Part shown: in pieces, positions 26,861 through 37,508 of the stretch
How positions within the stretch are numbered: position 1 is the first letter of the stretch
Layout of the letters: each line of letters starts with the position of its first letter
Source: Sarcocystis neurona
Taxonomy: Eukaryota; Apicomplexa; Conoidasida; Eucoccidiorida; Sarcocystidae
Reading direction: 5' to 3'
Assembly: GCA_000727475.1 (NCBI GenBank)
Contig: KL647291.1
Location: 1,477,148-1,541,147, forward strand
DNA length: 64,000 bases
Position numbers and translations under genes: made by a program
The notes under the pieces: model-generated
Database searches by the model: none
The model's input: the letters and a program-made list of their open reading frames with translations, nothing else
Told to the model about the DNA's origin: nothing

Positions 26861-29800
26861 TGTTGAGCAATAGCAGAATTTAAATTTATGTCCAGGAAGA
26901 TAAGAAGTCAGTGTATACGAGGCGAGGAGCCAAGTGAAATTCTGAACAAAGGTGTAGGAGTGTATACGTGACACACGTGGGAAGCGAGTAGGATTAGCTA
27001 CCTTACGTTCGCAGTAGGTTCCCTCCGGATATACGTGTAGACACTTGGGTTGTTCATGTAGAATCGTGACAAAAAGAGTTACTTCTGAGATTCAAAGTGT
27101 CAAGCTTTCCTGCGGAGAGATGCAGCAGGACGTGTACGTGTAACATTGATGCCCCTGAAAAACGAAACTCGAGTCTCTGCCCTACATATAAGAAGTGGAA
27201 AAGCTGAAGCATAGCTGCAAAACACAGACGGTGGGAATTCTAGACATTGGAGCCAGAAGGGACAAGAAAGTGACGCTCGTTCCCTGAGTCACAATACACT
27301 AGGGCTAAACAACTACCGTAGACATGGAGACCGAATGGATACGAAGTCGAAACTGCTTCTCTGAGTCACAATATTCCGAGTTGAATGGCTCACCGCTTGT
27401 TGCCGGCGGCCACAACTACCATCACGCAAGAACTGCTAAATTTGATATTCCATTGATGTGGGCAATACTGTCTGTAGAAAATTCAAAGGAGCGTCACTGG
27501 ATATATACCGCGCAACGTTTCACTGTATACGATTGTGTGAAAACGGAAAGAACTGTGAAGCTGTACTCTTAGACACAAACTTCAACGGAAGAAACGCAGT
27601 CACAAATCGGTCGGTCTCATTGTATACAACGGTGTGAAGACGGGGACAATTGTGAAGCTCTGCTGATTCAAAGCTGATTCAAAGCTCAATGAAAGGATCG
27701 TAGTTACAAATCGGTGCGCCCGTTGGTAGACACGTGGTTGTGCAGACTTCAACGGTGTGGACGTACTCCTCAATATTGACAGCTTGGCCCGCCTCTGCGC
27801 AGGATAGTGCTTCCGTCACGAAAAAGACGGACGTTTTTTGATGCCTGCACGTGAACACACACGAAAGACAGAATCCTCGTAAATTTTAAAGAAGAGCTTC
27901 TTGTTTCTTTGGATTCGTCTCTGCGGAACATTAGTAAATTCACGTGTTTTTGCCCGCAAGGACACCATTTTGGATTTACCCTCCAACGTGTAATGCTCGC
28001 CGAATCAGTCATCCAGAAGAGCAATTAAATGAACATCGTTCCATCCGCGTATCCGTCCACGCGCACTTAGGAAGTGTCGACTGAACTTCAGGAGAGAACA
28101 ACTTTTACAGAAATATACACTTGTGGAATAGAGAGGGTATTAAGAAGAAACAAGCGCTCTTTATTCTACTCGAGAGTTAGGAGTGGGTTCTGCGGAAAGG
28201 TAATTCCGTAATCACACGCCGCACCCTATTGGCCAAATGAAAGGGGTACGATCACAGGTGTAAAGGCGAGGTTACGCGCATATTCTCATTATCTATCATA
28301 GAGGCTCTCTAATTGTATGTCGAAAAGCCTCATTAAGATTCACAGCGTGTTTTCGACATTGGCGACAAAGAAAATAGGTCCGAGAAACAATCTCTTAGAT
28401 ACACGAGCGTGGGTACGCACCCAAAGATGTTCCTCTCCATGAGTCGGTGTTCTTGGCATTTGGGTGATGCTGTTTCCGCTGCTGTGCTGGCCGTGCAGGT
28501 GCGCTTGCCCCACGTGACATGCGCCGATAGTTCTCTATGCAGTTGTGGATACATAAATATGCTTAGACTTATTGCTACATGCATGAATCCGTGTAGACAG
28601 GAAGACACAAACACTGCGGTACACGACAAGCCCCGCGAAGAGAGTCGAACGTACGGGGTTTGCCTCGTGAACTGAAACTAGCCAACTCTGTGAGTGTGGA
28701 CGTTGGAGATGGAAGCACCTCCAATACCTGATGCAGTAGCTACACCAGTCGCCCACGTAGAGAAGCACAGAAGATCAGAGACGACGGAACGAAATCAACT
28801 GTTGTGAGGGTTCCGAACGCATACATTGCTTGTGAATGTGGATGGTATTACTTGTGGTGACAGGCGTGTACATTGTTATGTGGTGTACATAGGAAACCGG
28901 CAGTAATAATATTGGAGGGTCTGGTAAATCCATGCGACGCTTGTTAGCATTTTACATGTATGTGAACTTACAGTGGTGGCGGAATGCATGTGAGTTAAGA
29001 CACTCGAGATGTTTGGGCTGATGGTGAAATGCGCAGGGTTCGTTCTGGGACATTGTAGTGCTCCTCGTAAGTACGAGACAGATAAAAGCATAAATTCCTG
29101 TACGCGTCTAAAACTGTTCACTACTTTTGAGAGCCGCTCTTGACTTGTAAAACGAGACTTGACTCGCAGGCACTCTACCGTAGTGGCTCATCACCGCTCC
29201 GCATGGTTTCCTCTTCGCCCCCTAGTGCATAAAGAGATGACGGGCGGACAACTGCTCTGTAATGTATCTCGTATGTGTACAAACAACTCCTCAACACAAA
29301 AAACCAGAAAGCACGGTCGAAAAAAGTCCACTCGCTATGACGTTTGTGACGCCCTATCTCTGTTTGTTTTGAAGCCTGCGGCATACAGACGCGTGCTGAA
29401 CAAGCTACGTCGCAAGCGGAAATGATTCAGAAAACGTGGGGAGCGTCAGAACTGCAGGCAATGCGACCCAGGGTGTCCGGTACGCTGGTGCTTCGACCCA
29501 CCGTAACGTCTCGATCCTAGTTTCACGCAGGCGTCTCGTTCAGCTAAACGGAGGAGACGCAGATTCCGTGTCCGGACGTGGGTAAGTAAGCGTGCTTACA
29601 AAGCCTGTGAATCCCGCGTGATTTATATGGTTGAGCATCCTGCACGGATGAAAATCTCGTCCTTTTTATCAAATATCCGTCGCACACTGTCTAATACGTA
29701 CCTATTTGTGTCGTTTTCTGCTCTCCGTACGTGAGTTCCGCCAGTTCCACACCCTTTTGAGAAAATATACATATGCGTCCTCCCTCGTGTATGACGCATA

Positions 29801-29872
29801 CACTTCTTAGCCACAGCATCCTTTCATTTACTGTTTGAAGGTTTGCATCTAGTCCAGGGACAGTTATAAAAG
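26861..29872. other. Spacer upstream of copy A, no gene seen
   Basis: Contains the presumed promoter of the - strand gene. Open frames are under 100 codons without recognisable motifs. The frame at 28409-28675 (+) has no supporting splice site or similarity pattern. A degenerate repeat is listed separately. Confidence 0.5.
27521..27730 (+). repeat. Degenerate ~100-bp repeat, two copies
   Basis: CACTGTATACGATTGTGTGA at 27521 recurs as CATTGTATACAACGGTGTGA at 27618. Both are followed by 'AACTGTGAAGCT/AATTGTGAAGCT'. 'ACAAATCGGT' occurs at 27602 and 27706. An 11-bp unit CTGATTCAAAG is doubled at about 27662-27684. Confidence 0.65.
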
Positions 29873-30148
29873 ATGTACGGATTACGAGAAGCGCCTGTTG
29901 ATTTTAAAGCGCAGGCGTTGTGTTTATGTGTCTTACTACATTTACAAGCTGACTATCCCGCAGCTCGCGCTGAAATCCTGAGCTGTATTCGCGGTGGTGA
30001 TGTTGCCACAGTACTTGAACGTAACTTGCTGCTTTTTAGGACGGATACCGGTTACACAGGGACTGCCGAAAATACAAATATAAACTCTGTACTGTGTATT
30101 GACGATTTTCCCCGGTTGACATGCACCACGGCATGTGTTCACGCGTAA
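29873..30148 (+). CDS. Possible small protein or exon, unrecognised
   Basis: A 91-codon frame from ATG reading MYGLREAPVDFKAQAL and continuing through an Ala/Leu-rich helical stretch (LLHLQADYPAARAEIL). Its composition is more protein-like than neighbouring frames. No domain, no clear splice neighbours. It could be chance. Confidence 0.25.
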   Translation: MYGLREAPVDFKAQALCLCVLLHLQADYPAARAEILSCIRGGDVATVLERNLLLFRTDTGYTGTAENTNINSVLCIDDFPRLTCTTACVHA

Positions 30149-30405
30149 CGAGAAGGGACGGACACAGATGTGTCGATGTACATCTCAGCGTGACATCCAC
30201 TAGTTAATTTTCTCTCACAATGCCACTTGTGTAGGTCTTCTCAACGCCACGTTTTTGCGCATATAGATAAGCCTTCAGAGTCGCGTTAGACATCGTGTGC
30301 GCTAACCACCTCAGCACGATAACGGAATGAATGAAGATGGGTATAGTTCTACAGGGTAAACAATCGGCTTACATTTGAAATAAACTGCGAATGCGCGGGT
30401 GCATC

Positions 30406-30515
30406 TGGCGCGTGCGTAGAGAATAAATACTGTATATATATGGCGCATGTGTCGAGAATATATGTTATATAATCGTGGCGGGTGTGTCGAAAATATATAT
30501 TATATATATGTATAG
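30406..30515 (+). repeat. Three degenerate ~35-bp tandem units
   Basis: TGGCGCGTGCGTAGAGAATA at 30406, TGGCGCATGTGTCGAGAATA at 30441 and TGGCGGGTGTGTCGAAAATA at 30476, each followed by a TA-rich tail. Non-coding. Confidence 0.75.
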
Positions 30516-31599
30516 GTTACACACGCTCTCCTCTGAGTGTGAAGGTGACGCATTTATGTGAACAGTGACTCTAAGGAAGACATCGCAGTTCCCACGCATT
30601 AAATCAGCTCAAGCTGCACGGGACAATGCTCATCTGACAGGTGCATTAAGGAGGCACGCAAGTACATCTGTGCATGTGCATGTGCGTAAGCTTATCTGAA
30701 CCGGCCTCTTCTTACGCGTGCATGCAGTACATACGTAAACATGCAGAGCTTCAGAAGACGGAGGTGCACATTCACGAGTAAAGCCCTACGACAACTATAT
30801 GGGTGGCATTCTCTTCACGCGAGAACATCGAAGTTCCACCCCAGCGCAGGAGGCTTCTGGCGGTCATAAATATTGTTGCACTTCACATCTTGATACATGA
30901 AGTAGTACTGACGCACTCTATCTGCAGTCTATCCTCCCCTAAGTAGTCCCACCTTGTGCCACGCGGGTGTGCAAGATGCGTGCGGAGGGTCACATCTGGA
31001 ATGCAGCGTAGCAGTGTATCTTCGAATATACGGCTCAGTGGACTTTTCGTGCGCCACCCAGGTGGAAAACCTGCATTGTTGCTAGTCAATGGGACAGATG
31101 GGGAAAGCGCAGTCGACTGCGAGCTGAAATCCCGCGTCCATCGTATACGTAGACTTCCGGCATGCCGCTGTCAGTGCTCAGCTGGTAGGAAGTGATCTTT
31201 TACGTGGAGGGCACGAGGTCTCTACATCACTTGCACGACGTCAGGAATGAAATTTTGTAGATTTCCACCGCTGTCGGCAATATTCACCGACAAGTGCCAG
31301 AGAAGCATAAGCATACGCCCGACGTTGCCGCGCGTATGAAGACGTACGCATATACACTTTTATGATTCCCGTACGTGTGAAAAAACCTGTCGGACGATTC
31401 AGAACGATGTACACTAGCACCCTAACTTTGTTCAGATAAGTAGCTGTGCGGAGGGTGTCCCACCTGTACATCAGCAAAAAGTCGAAATGTGTACTTTCCG
31501 GTGTGAACCTGTGCACGCCGAGGCACGTACTGATCCAGCCTGTCCACTATAACATACTGTAATATTGAAGTGCTGTACCACGTGTGTCTCTTTTGGCAG

Positions 31600-32039
31600 G
31601 TTACATGAGCGTTGCTCCGCCTGTGCGCATGGTTTTGGTAGGGCTGCTGCTCCACTGTGTACAACGACTTCACGTCCCGCCTTTCGGCTCCCCTCAATAC
31701 AAGGTGCCCCCCAACAGTGGGCTTCACGTACTAGATCCAACATCTGTTTGGTCCACCACTGACGTGATGTACATCCGTTACGATGTGGGGTACTGCCACG
31801 TTAGAGGACTCAGTAGAACGGCAACAGTCTACACAAAACGTTTCACGGCGTATCAAAAGGCACATTTTGACGCAAGTGTGGCATTGCCGTTGCTTTGTCT
31901 TCTACTAAACTCAATACTGTCTCTAGCGTCTGGTTGCTTACGTTTGAGTTTTATGCAATCCTCTTGGCTGACGTTTGCGCTGTTGCGGCTGCTATTTCGT
32001 ATTCACGGTGTTGCAGACACATGCTGCGGTCTCCTTTGA
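31600..32039 (+). other. Candidate exon, unrecognised
   Basis: Follows a TTTTGGCAG acceptor. The frame is open for about 146 codons to a TGA at 32037-32039. It begins GYMSVAPPVRMVLVG and ends in a hydrophobic helix-like region. No domain recognised. It could belong to a gene covering 31.6-36 kb or to the 5' part of the PUS10 gene. Confidence 0.3.
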
Positions 32040-32197
32040 TACGCGGCGGCCTCCGTTACGGCAATTAACCATCGTTTATACACCTCTCCTCTCAGTGTGC
32101 TATGTCTCTCGTATGACTCTTCTCTTTTACAGATTGGCATCCTGACGCAGGTACGCTCGAATTCTATACAGGTGAGACTGCGAAATCTGCGTACAGG

Positions 32198-32751
32198 TGG
32201 CCTGTAGGAAGCTGCACAATTCTCTGCTGGCCATCGTACGCGCCACAGAGAAGGATCCAGATTTGTACAGTCTCCATCTCTGGTGGCGCCTCACAGAGAA
32301 GAACCCAGATTTGTACAGTCTCCACCTCGGTGAGGTGCATTCGCAAGGACGAAGATCTCCAGCGGAAACAGAAGCAGCGCTGACGTGGTCGCACAGCAGC
32401 AGAAGAAGCGTTGCTACTAACGGATACCGGCAGCGACACTCTCAGCGATCAGTTGACGAAGTGTGGTCCTGCCTGAAGACACTGCAGCGACGTCTCCATG
32501 CACGGTGGATACTCGAAAGAACAGCACACACGCTTCAGCGAGAAAGAACGCAATCAATGGGGGAAAGGACAACGTACGCTGTACACAGGGCCGATGTTTC
32601 TGAGTGTACGCGCAGCCGACGAGGCAGTATAATCAGCTCCTTACAAAAGAAGACAGTAAATAATAGATGGGCCTCTTGGTATATAAGCATCCGAAACTTA
32701 AATCACTCTGAGAGACCAGACATTCCCCACTTCCGCGAGCCAGCAAACTAG
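32198..32751 (+). other. Candidate exon with a 16-residue tandem repeat
   Basis: Follows a TGCGTACAG acceptor. A 184-codon frame starts VACRKLHNSLLAIVRA. It then has two 16-aa units (TEKDPDLYSLHLWWRL and TEKNPDLYSLHLGEVH) and then a Gln/Arg-rich, helix-prone stretch (LKTLQRRLHARWILERT). The repeat length is a multiple of three, which fits coding sequence. No family recognised. Confidence 0.4.
32244..32339 (+). repeat. 48-bp tandem duplication
   Basis: Two adjacent copies, 32244-32291 and 32292-32339, sharing CACAGAGAAG and CCAGATTTGTACAGTCTCCA. In frame in the candidate exon above. Confidence 0.9.
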
Positions 32752-33333
32752 ACGAAGTTCAATAACTGACCTAAGCAGACACGGTTAGAGGACACCGTAG
32801 GCGTGTTTACGCCCCGGCTGCTACGACGGCCACAACGCTGTTGGTAGGACAGCCAGCACTCTTTCTGATTTCCGCACCGAAGACTATTAGCAGTTGGTAG
32901 GCCAGCGGCCACAATGGAGCCGGAGTGTACAGGGTTCTGATGACGCCGTCCGTGGTACAGAAACTACGCACCTGAGCGCGTCGATCTGAAAGCACCTACC
33001 GTAGTTGTCCGGCAGCGGTCGGTGCCAAATTATAGGATGTCATTTCAGGCGCACGTTTCAAACGCGTATGCGCACTGAAACTTTGATACAGGGAGACAAG
33101 CTTGTTGGCGTGCTGAGACGTGCAGGGGAAATTGTTTTCGGCACGTTCACCTACATGCGTATTCATCTAAATCCAGTTCTCACTACCACTCTCATCTGTA
33201 TCCAGGTATTCCGCACATACCCGCCCCGCAACGTAGATCCCCGGGAACAAGGATTACGCATTCTTTTCGTGGCACGTCTTGCCTCCTTGTCCACCCACTT
33301 ATATAATTTTTGTAGTCCTATACATATGCACAG

Positions 33334-33606
33334 GCAGCGATGCTTCTACATCGTGCGCCTCAGCATCTTCTTAGGCGTTCGTCGCTTCAAGCACCTGTCC
33401 ACGTGCTTAGAACATTCTTTGTAGTCATGCTTCTACAGCGTACCCCTCAGCACCATCTTAGGCGTTCGTCGCTTCAATGTGCTCATTCCTCCCACCAAAC
33501 GTGTATTTCTCTGGGATGCGCGCCTGTGTCTTTAGGTCGTCGCGTCACCAACCAGCGTGCACTTCAGGTGTATGAGTACAGCAGCTCCCGCACATCACTG
33601 CAGTAA
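33334..33606 (+). other. Candidate exon with a 29-residue repeat
   Basis: Follows an ATGCACAG acceptor. The frame opens AAMLLHRAPQHLLRRSSLQ, and 29 residues later the motif recurs as MLLQRTPQHHLRRSSLQ. The protein is basic and Leu/Gln-rich. The unit is 87 bp, again a multiple of three. It ends at a TAA at 33604-33606. Unrecognised. Confidence 0.35.
33340..33486 (+). repeat. 87-bp direct repeat (second copy partial)
   Basis: ATGCTTCTACATCGTGCGCC at 33340 and ATGCTTCTACAGCGTACCCC at 33427. Both continue into CTTAGGCGTTCGTCGCTTCA. Confidence 0.9.
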
Positions 33607-34469
33607 CTGCATGAATACATACTTCTCTACACGCCCTTGCGCGGCGATTTACTGCAGACAATCACACATCAGGAGTGTAAACAGGGAACATCTCTGTACC
33701 TATACCACTTGGAAGATGTGTTACCAGTGAAGGAGCGGTACCGTATTTTATGCGCTTACGACTCTGGCTGTAGAAGTGCATACACATGAATGTGCGTATT
33801 TCGTGGAGTGACGTTACGTGTGTGAACGGATAGACCCATTGTGTATGTATATATATTATATACATATGCACGCTAGCACTTGCAGGTGGGAGCGCCTTCC
33901 ACACATGTCGAGCCTGCCGGCACAAATGTTCACACGAATGGGCATTCTCGCTGCAGAGTTGTGTGCTTCCCTGCTCCAGAGTTCACGGTCTACATTGGTA
34001 TTCGCACGTACGCCTGTGCATACACCCACAAACAATTACTGAGTAGATACGTAGTTTAGCGTGTCCACTGCATTCAGGACAGCTGCTACGTCGAACATAT
34101 GCGAAGAAACGCATATGGTTCTAGGTAGCTGTACGGATCTCCTGTATTACCTTGTAGACTTGCTCACTGTCGAAGGATGGGGAAGGTTTACCTGTATATA
34201 ACGAAACTTCTCTCCAGCCCCTAAAGCCGAGCGACCTCGCCGGCAGTAATTCACACACGCATAGGTAGACGCGTATATATATTTACAGTTGATCTTTTTT
34301 TACACGCGCATGTGTATAATATGTGTGCGTGTACGTATGCAGTTACACACAGATTGAGACACATGTACAGGCAGGTACCTAAGCATGCACCTCCTAGCGT
34401 GTGCAGGTGACTCTGCCTGGGTTCATTTACGTTTAGACGTTTACATTTAACCACACATCGTACTTGCAG

Positions 34470-34695
34470 GTTTGCACAGCCATGCGTAGTAGGCAAATGC
34501 GAGTGCGTGATCCGCGGTACGCGTTTTCTTGGATGTCCACATGTCGGCGTGGACGACGAGTCAACGGCGTTATCTTGTCTTCAAAGCTCGTTCTTGAAGC
34601 TAGAAGATATTTGCAGCACGGATACCGCCGCACAGGCGTATACTCGTGCGCAGTTTCCGTACCTCTTTGCAGATCACTTTGTAGTACAGATGTAA
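34470..34695 (+). other. Candidate terminal exon, unrecognised
   Basis: Follows a TACTTGCAG acceptor and enters in phase 2. It reads FAQPCVVGKCECVIRG, then RFLGCPHVGVDDES, and ends ADHFVVQM with TAA at 34693-34695. Of the three frames this is the most protein-like, but the other strand and frames are also partly open. Relation to PUS10 unknown. Confidence 0.35.
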
Positions 34696-35932
34696 GAATC
34701 ACCAATGGATCTCGCGGTCCGCCGCATGCGCATGCGGACATTGTAACTGCTGCTCCGAGTGTTTTCACTTTCGCATGTATCCGCTAATGAACGTATGCAC
34801 ACATATACGTGGGAGTATGAGCCATGTTACTGTATTCAAACGCCTGCAAAGGAGCCGTAATTTTTGATTTTTTCCTTTCTTCCGCTGTTGCGTGACCGCA
34901 CGGCCGTTGCAGCTCTTCACTGATTGCTTTTTTTTTCGGTTGCCTACTGACGGTCGCAGGCTCTGTACAACTTCATTCTCATAAAAAAGTCGAGGCGTAC
35001 ACCTCTATTGGCTCTAGTTTCCTATACTAATGTATCACCTTGATATCCCTCTCTAGATATAGGTTCCGAACCCTCCTTTTTCTCTCCCACCATACAGGTT
35101 GTATGGAATGCGTAGAAGTCGGTGTCTGCGTGACATTCAACCGCTAATCTGCATACATGGAATTTACCTTGTTATCCATCCCACTGCTATGGACACAGCC
35201 TCGGGGAGTCGCTTTCCTCCAGTGGAAGGAAGCCGCCTGTTGCTGCATGAAATTGTTTCCCCTTGTGAGCGACCCTGTACAGCGAATAAGTCCTTCGCCT
35301 ACTATCGGTGTAGCACGCAAAACTTCCTTCCACCGTACACGCGCAAATATAAAATGGTGAATCTCTTTTAGCTATATAGTATGAATACTTGTGAGGAATA
35401 GTTTTCTGCGAAGCGAACACGTAACCTCTCTCCGTGCGTACATCGCTTTTCACGGTGCACACACGCCGGTGGTACGGGCTGCTCCGCTCGCGCGCACATT
35501 TACATTTTGTCGAACAGTGGTGATGTGTAGATTTCACTCTTGTAAATCAGTCACATTTTGTATGTTGTCACTGGCTCGAGACTGATAGTCACTGAATGTT
35601 TCTCTCTCTCTTCGCCTCTCTTCGCCCCTACCTTCTCGCGTTTACGCCATGTGCGTCGCCACCCTTGAGTATATGTAGCCTGCAAAGTTCTATACGGACC
35701 GTGCGATGATCACTAGAGAACACTTCAAAGCTCTCTGTTCCTACCGTTTGTTTTTTCCCTGCTGCAGCCTCGGTCCCGAGTTTGGGAGAAAACGCTCTCG
35801 TCTACGAGGTGCTGTGTGTTTGCCTTTAAAACCTCTGGATGCATGCGGCTGCTTGACTCCTCCTATCAAATATTCGTTTCGATTCCTATCTACTACACAC
35901 ATGCTCGTATATACATGTGTGCATGTATTCAG

Positions 35933-36045
35933 AGGAGATATTTGTGCCACTGGCCCAGCTGGGAACAAGGCGGAATTGTCGTGTAACAGTTTGTCTGCGA
36001 AGAAAATGAATTCCCATGAGGAAGCGTCTCTTGTTGTTGTCATCG
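35933..36045 (+). other. Candidate exon, possibly 5' part of PUS10
   Basis: Bounded by a TATTCAG acceptor and a strong CG|GTAAGT donor. One frame reads GDICATGPAGNKAELS and ends SHEEASLVVVIG. An ATG at 36006 could be a start codon. A second frame (EIFVPLAQLGTRRN) is open for only part of it. Not recognised. Confidence 0.35.
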
Positions 36046-36850
36046 GTAAGTGCAGTCCCGTCTTCCTGAATGCTCCTGTGACCGGTTTCTCCAAGTCGCC
36101 TTCTCTGCTTTTTAAGTCGGTTCATCTTCTATCGCTGACAACCGCGGCCGTTCTTCTTTCTTGCGTGTTCGCTTTGTCCTTCTCACTTCTCCGTCGTCGG
36201 TGTCCTTTCCATATCAGTAAAGCTCTCCTGCCTTCCCGCCTTTTTCGAAAACTGGGATTTTCCATCAGTGTGTTTGACTTCTCTTTCCGCTCACTTTAGC
36301 TGTTCCGCATTCTACTGTGTTAGGCACAGACCCTCCCTGTTTTCCTCGTGTTTCGCAGGGTAATGTCCTCGCTCCTCGCACTCTTGCTCGGTAGATAGGT
36401 TTACGCTTCGTCGTCCGGCACAGCTGACACACATGTGTCTTCCTTTCTTCGATCGGCTTTATGCTTTAAACTCCGGTCTGTGTTTGTCCCGTCCTCTTCG
36501 AGTACACCTGTGTAACTTTCTATCTGAAACAAGTCATTGTGTCCTCTTTGTTCCCCGTAATGGTCTGTGCGTTTGGGCCCGTTAGTATATCACTGTTTAC
36601 TCGTGGTTCTCCTGCGCAGGTGGCCGGTGTGTGTGCTGCTGCTCCTTTTTCACTTTGAAACAGCCCCTTTCATCTAAGTTCAGTTTTAACTGCAGAGGTG
36701 CACGGCCCAGGGAGGGTACAGGTGCGCTGCGTCGAGTGGACTTTTACGTGTGTATGCGCCTGAGCGACACGCAGAAGTATACGCACATATATGTACGCAT
36801 ACAAATTCAACACTTTATTGTGTTTCTGCTGGCTAGTTGCGTGGCTACGT

Positions 36851-36950
36851 TGACTCACAGCTGTTCCAGAGCAGACAGGAGCATCTGTGTCGGGGTGGCA
36901 TACATGCATAGATTTAGTATTACGTCACTTCTGTACACTGGACGCCCCAT
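36851..36950 (+). other. Candidate PUS10 N-terminal exon
   Basis: Ends at a strong AT|GTAAGT donor. The frame reads SICVGVAYMHRFSITS, which recalls the V-x-V-x-F-x-H block of the PUS10 N-terminal domain. Its phase (2) does not join directly to 37286-37508, so an intermediate exon or a different reading is needed. Confidence 0.25.
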
Positions 36951-37285
36951 GTAAGTTCCCTTTTTTCTGCGTATTGACGCGTGTGTGTGTGAGGCCTGTC
37001 TCTGTCGGTTTTATGTATGAAGAACTATGTCTTGTACATAGGTTCCCTTCTATCTGTAACACTCTCTCTTTGTCCGGGGGAAACCTCTCAGACATACGCG
37101 TGTACACATATTTACCTATTCTCCTCTGCCTGTTAAACTGCACCTATATATCGGTTATACGTAGAACGCCATCCCCGTATTTGTGTATTTCTCTGTGTGT
37201 GCGTGTGTGTGTAACATCGTCTCTTCGGTATACCGGCAGTGTCACGTACACATTGACGTGATGATACATTCGTTGAGACGAAAAT

Positions 37286-37508
37286 ATGCTCGACACAGCT
37301 ACAGAAACAGGCAACAAGCAGCACGTACGTGGTGGCGCGGCACGGTTGCTGGGACGTAGGAGCCTTATGGCCGCATTTCATCGATGCCTGATACTGGCTT
37401 ACGACTGCAACTCCGTCCGGGTGTGCGTAGAATTCCCTGCATACATACGTATACCGACGTTTATTCGTTTATATACGTACATATATGTGGACGCAGAAGT
37501 AAACTTTG
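37286..37508 (+). other. Probable PUS10 exon preceding the GRY block
   Basis: The frame contains RRSLMAAFHRC and SVRVCVEFPAYI, resembling the helix and strand that precede the GRY motif in PUS10 proteins. A GTAGGT donor at 37509 leaves one base (g). Joined to 'gg' at 38620 it gives the Gly of GRYLK. The acceptor at the 5' side is not settled (37299 or 37305 are possible). Confidence 0.5.

Noticed and set aside
28600..28665. Stem-like CCCCG...CGGGG with a TCGA core, considered as a tRNA arm
   Set aside because: No matching acceptor, D or anticodon arms at tRNA spacing on either strand.
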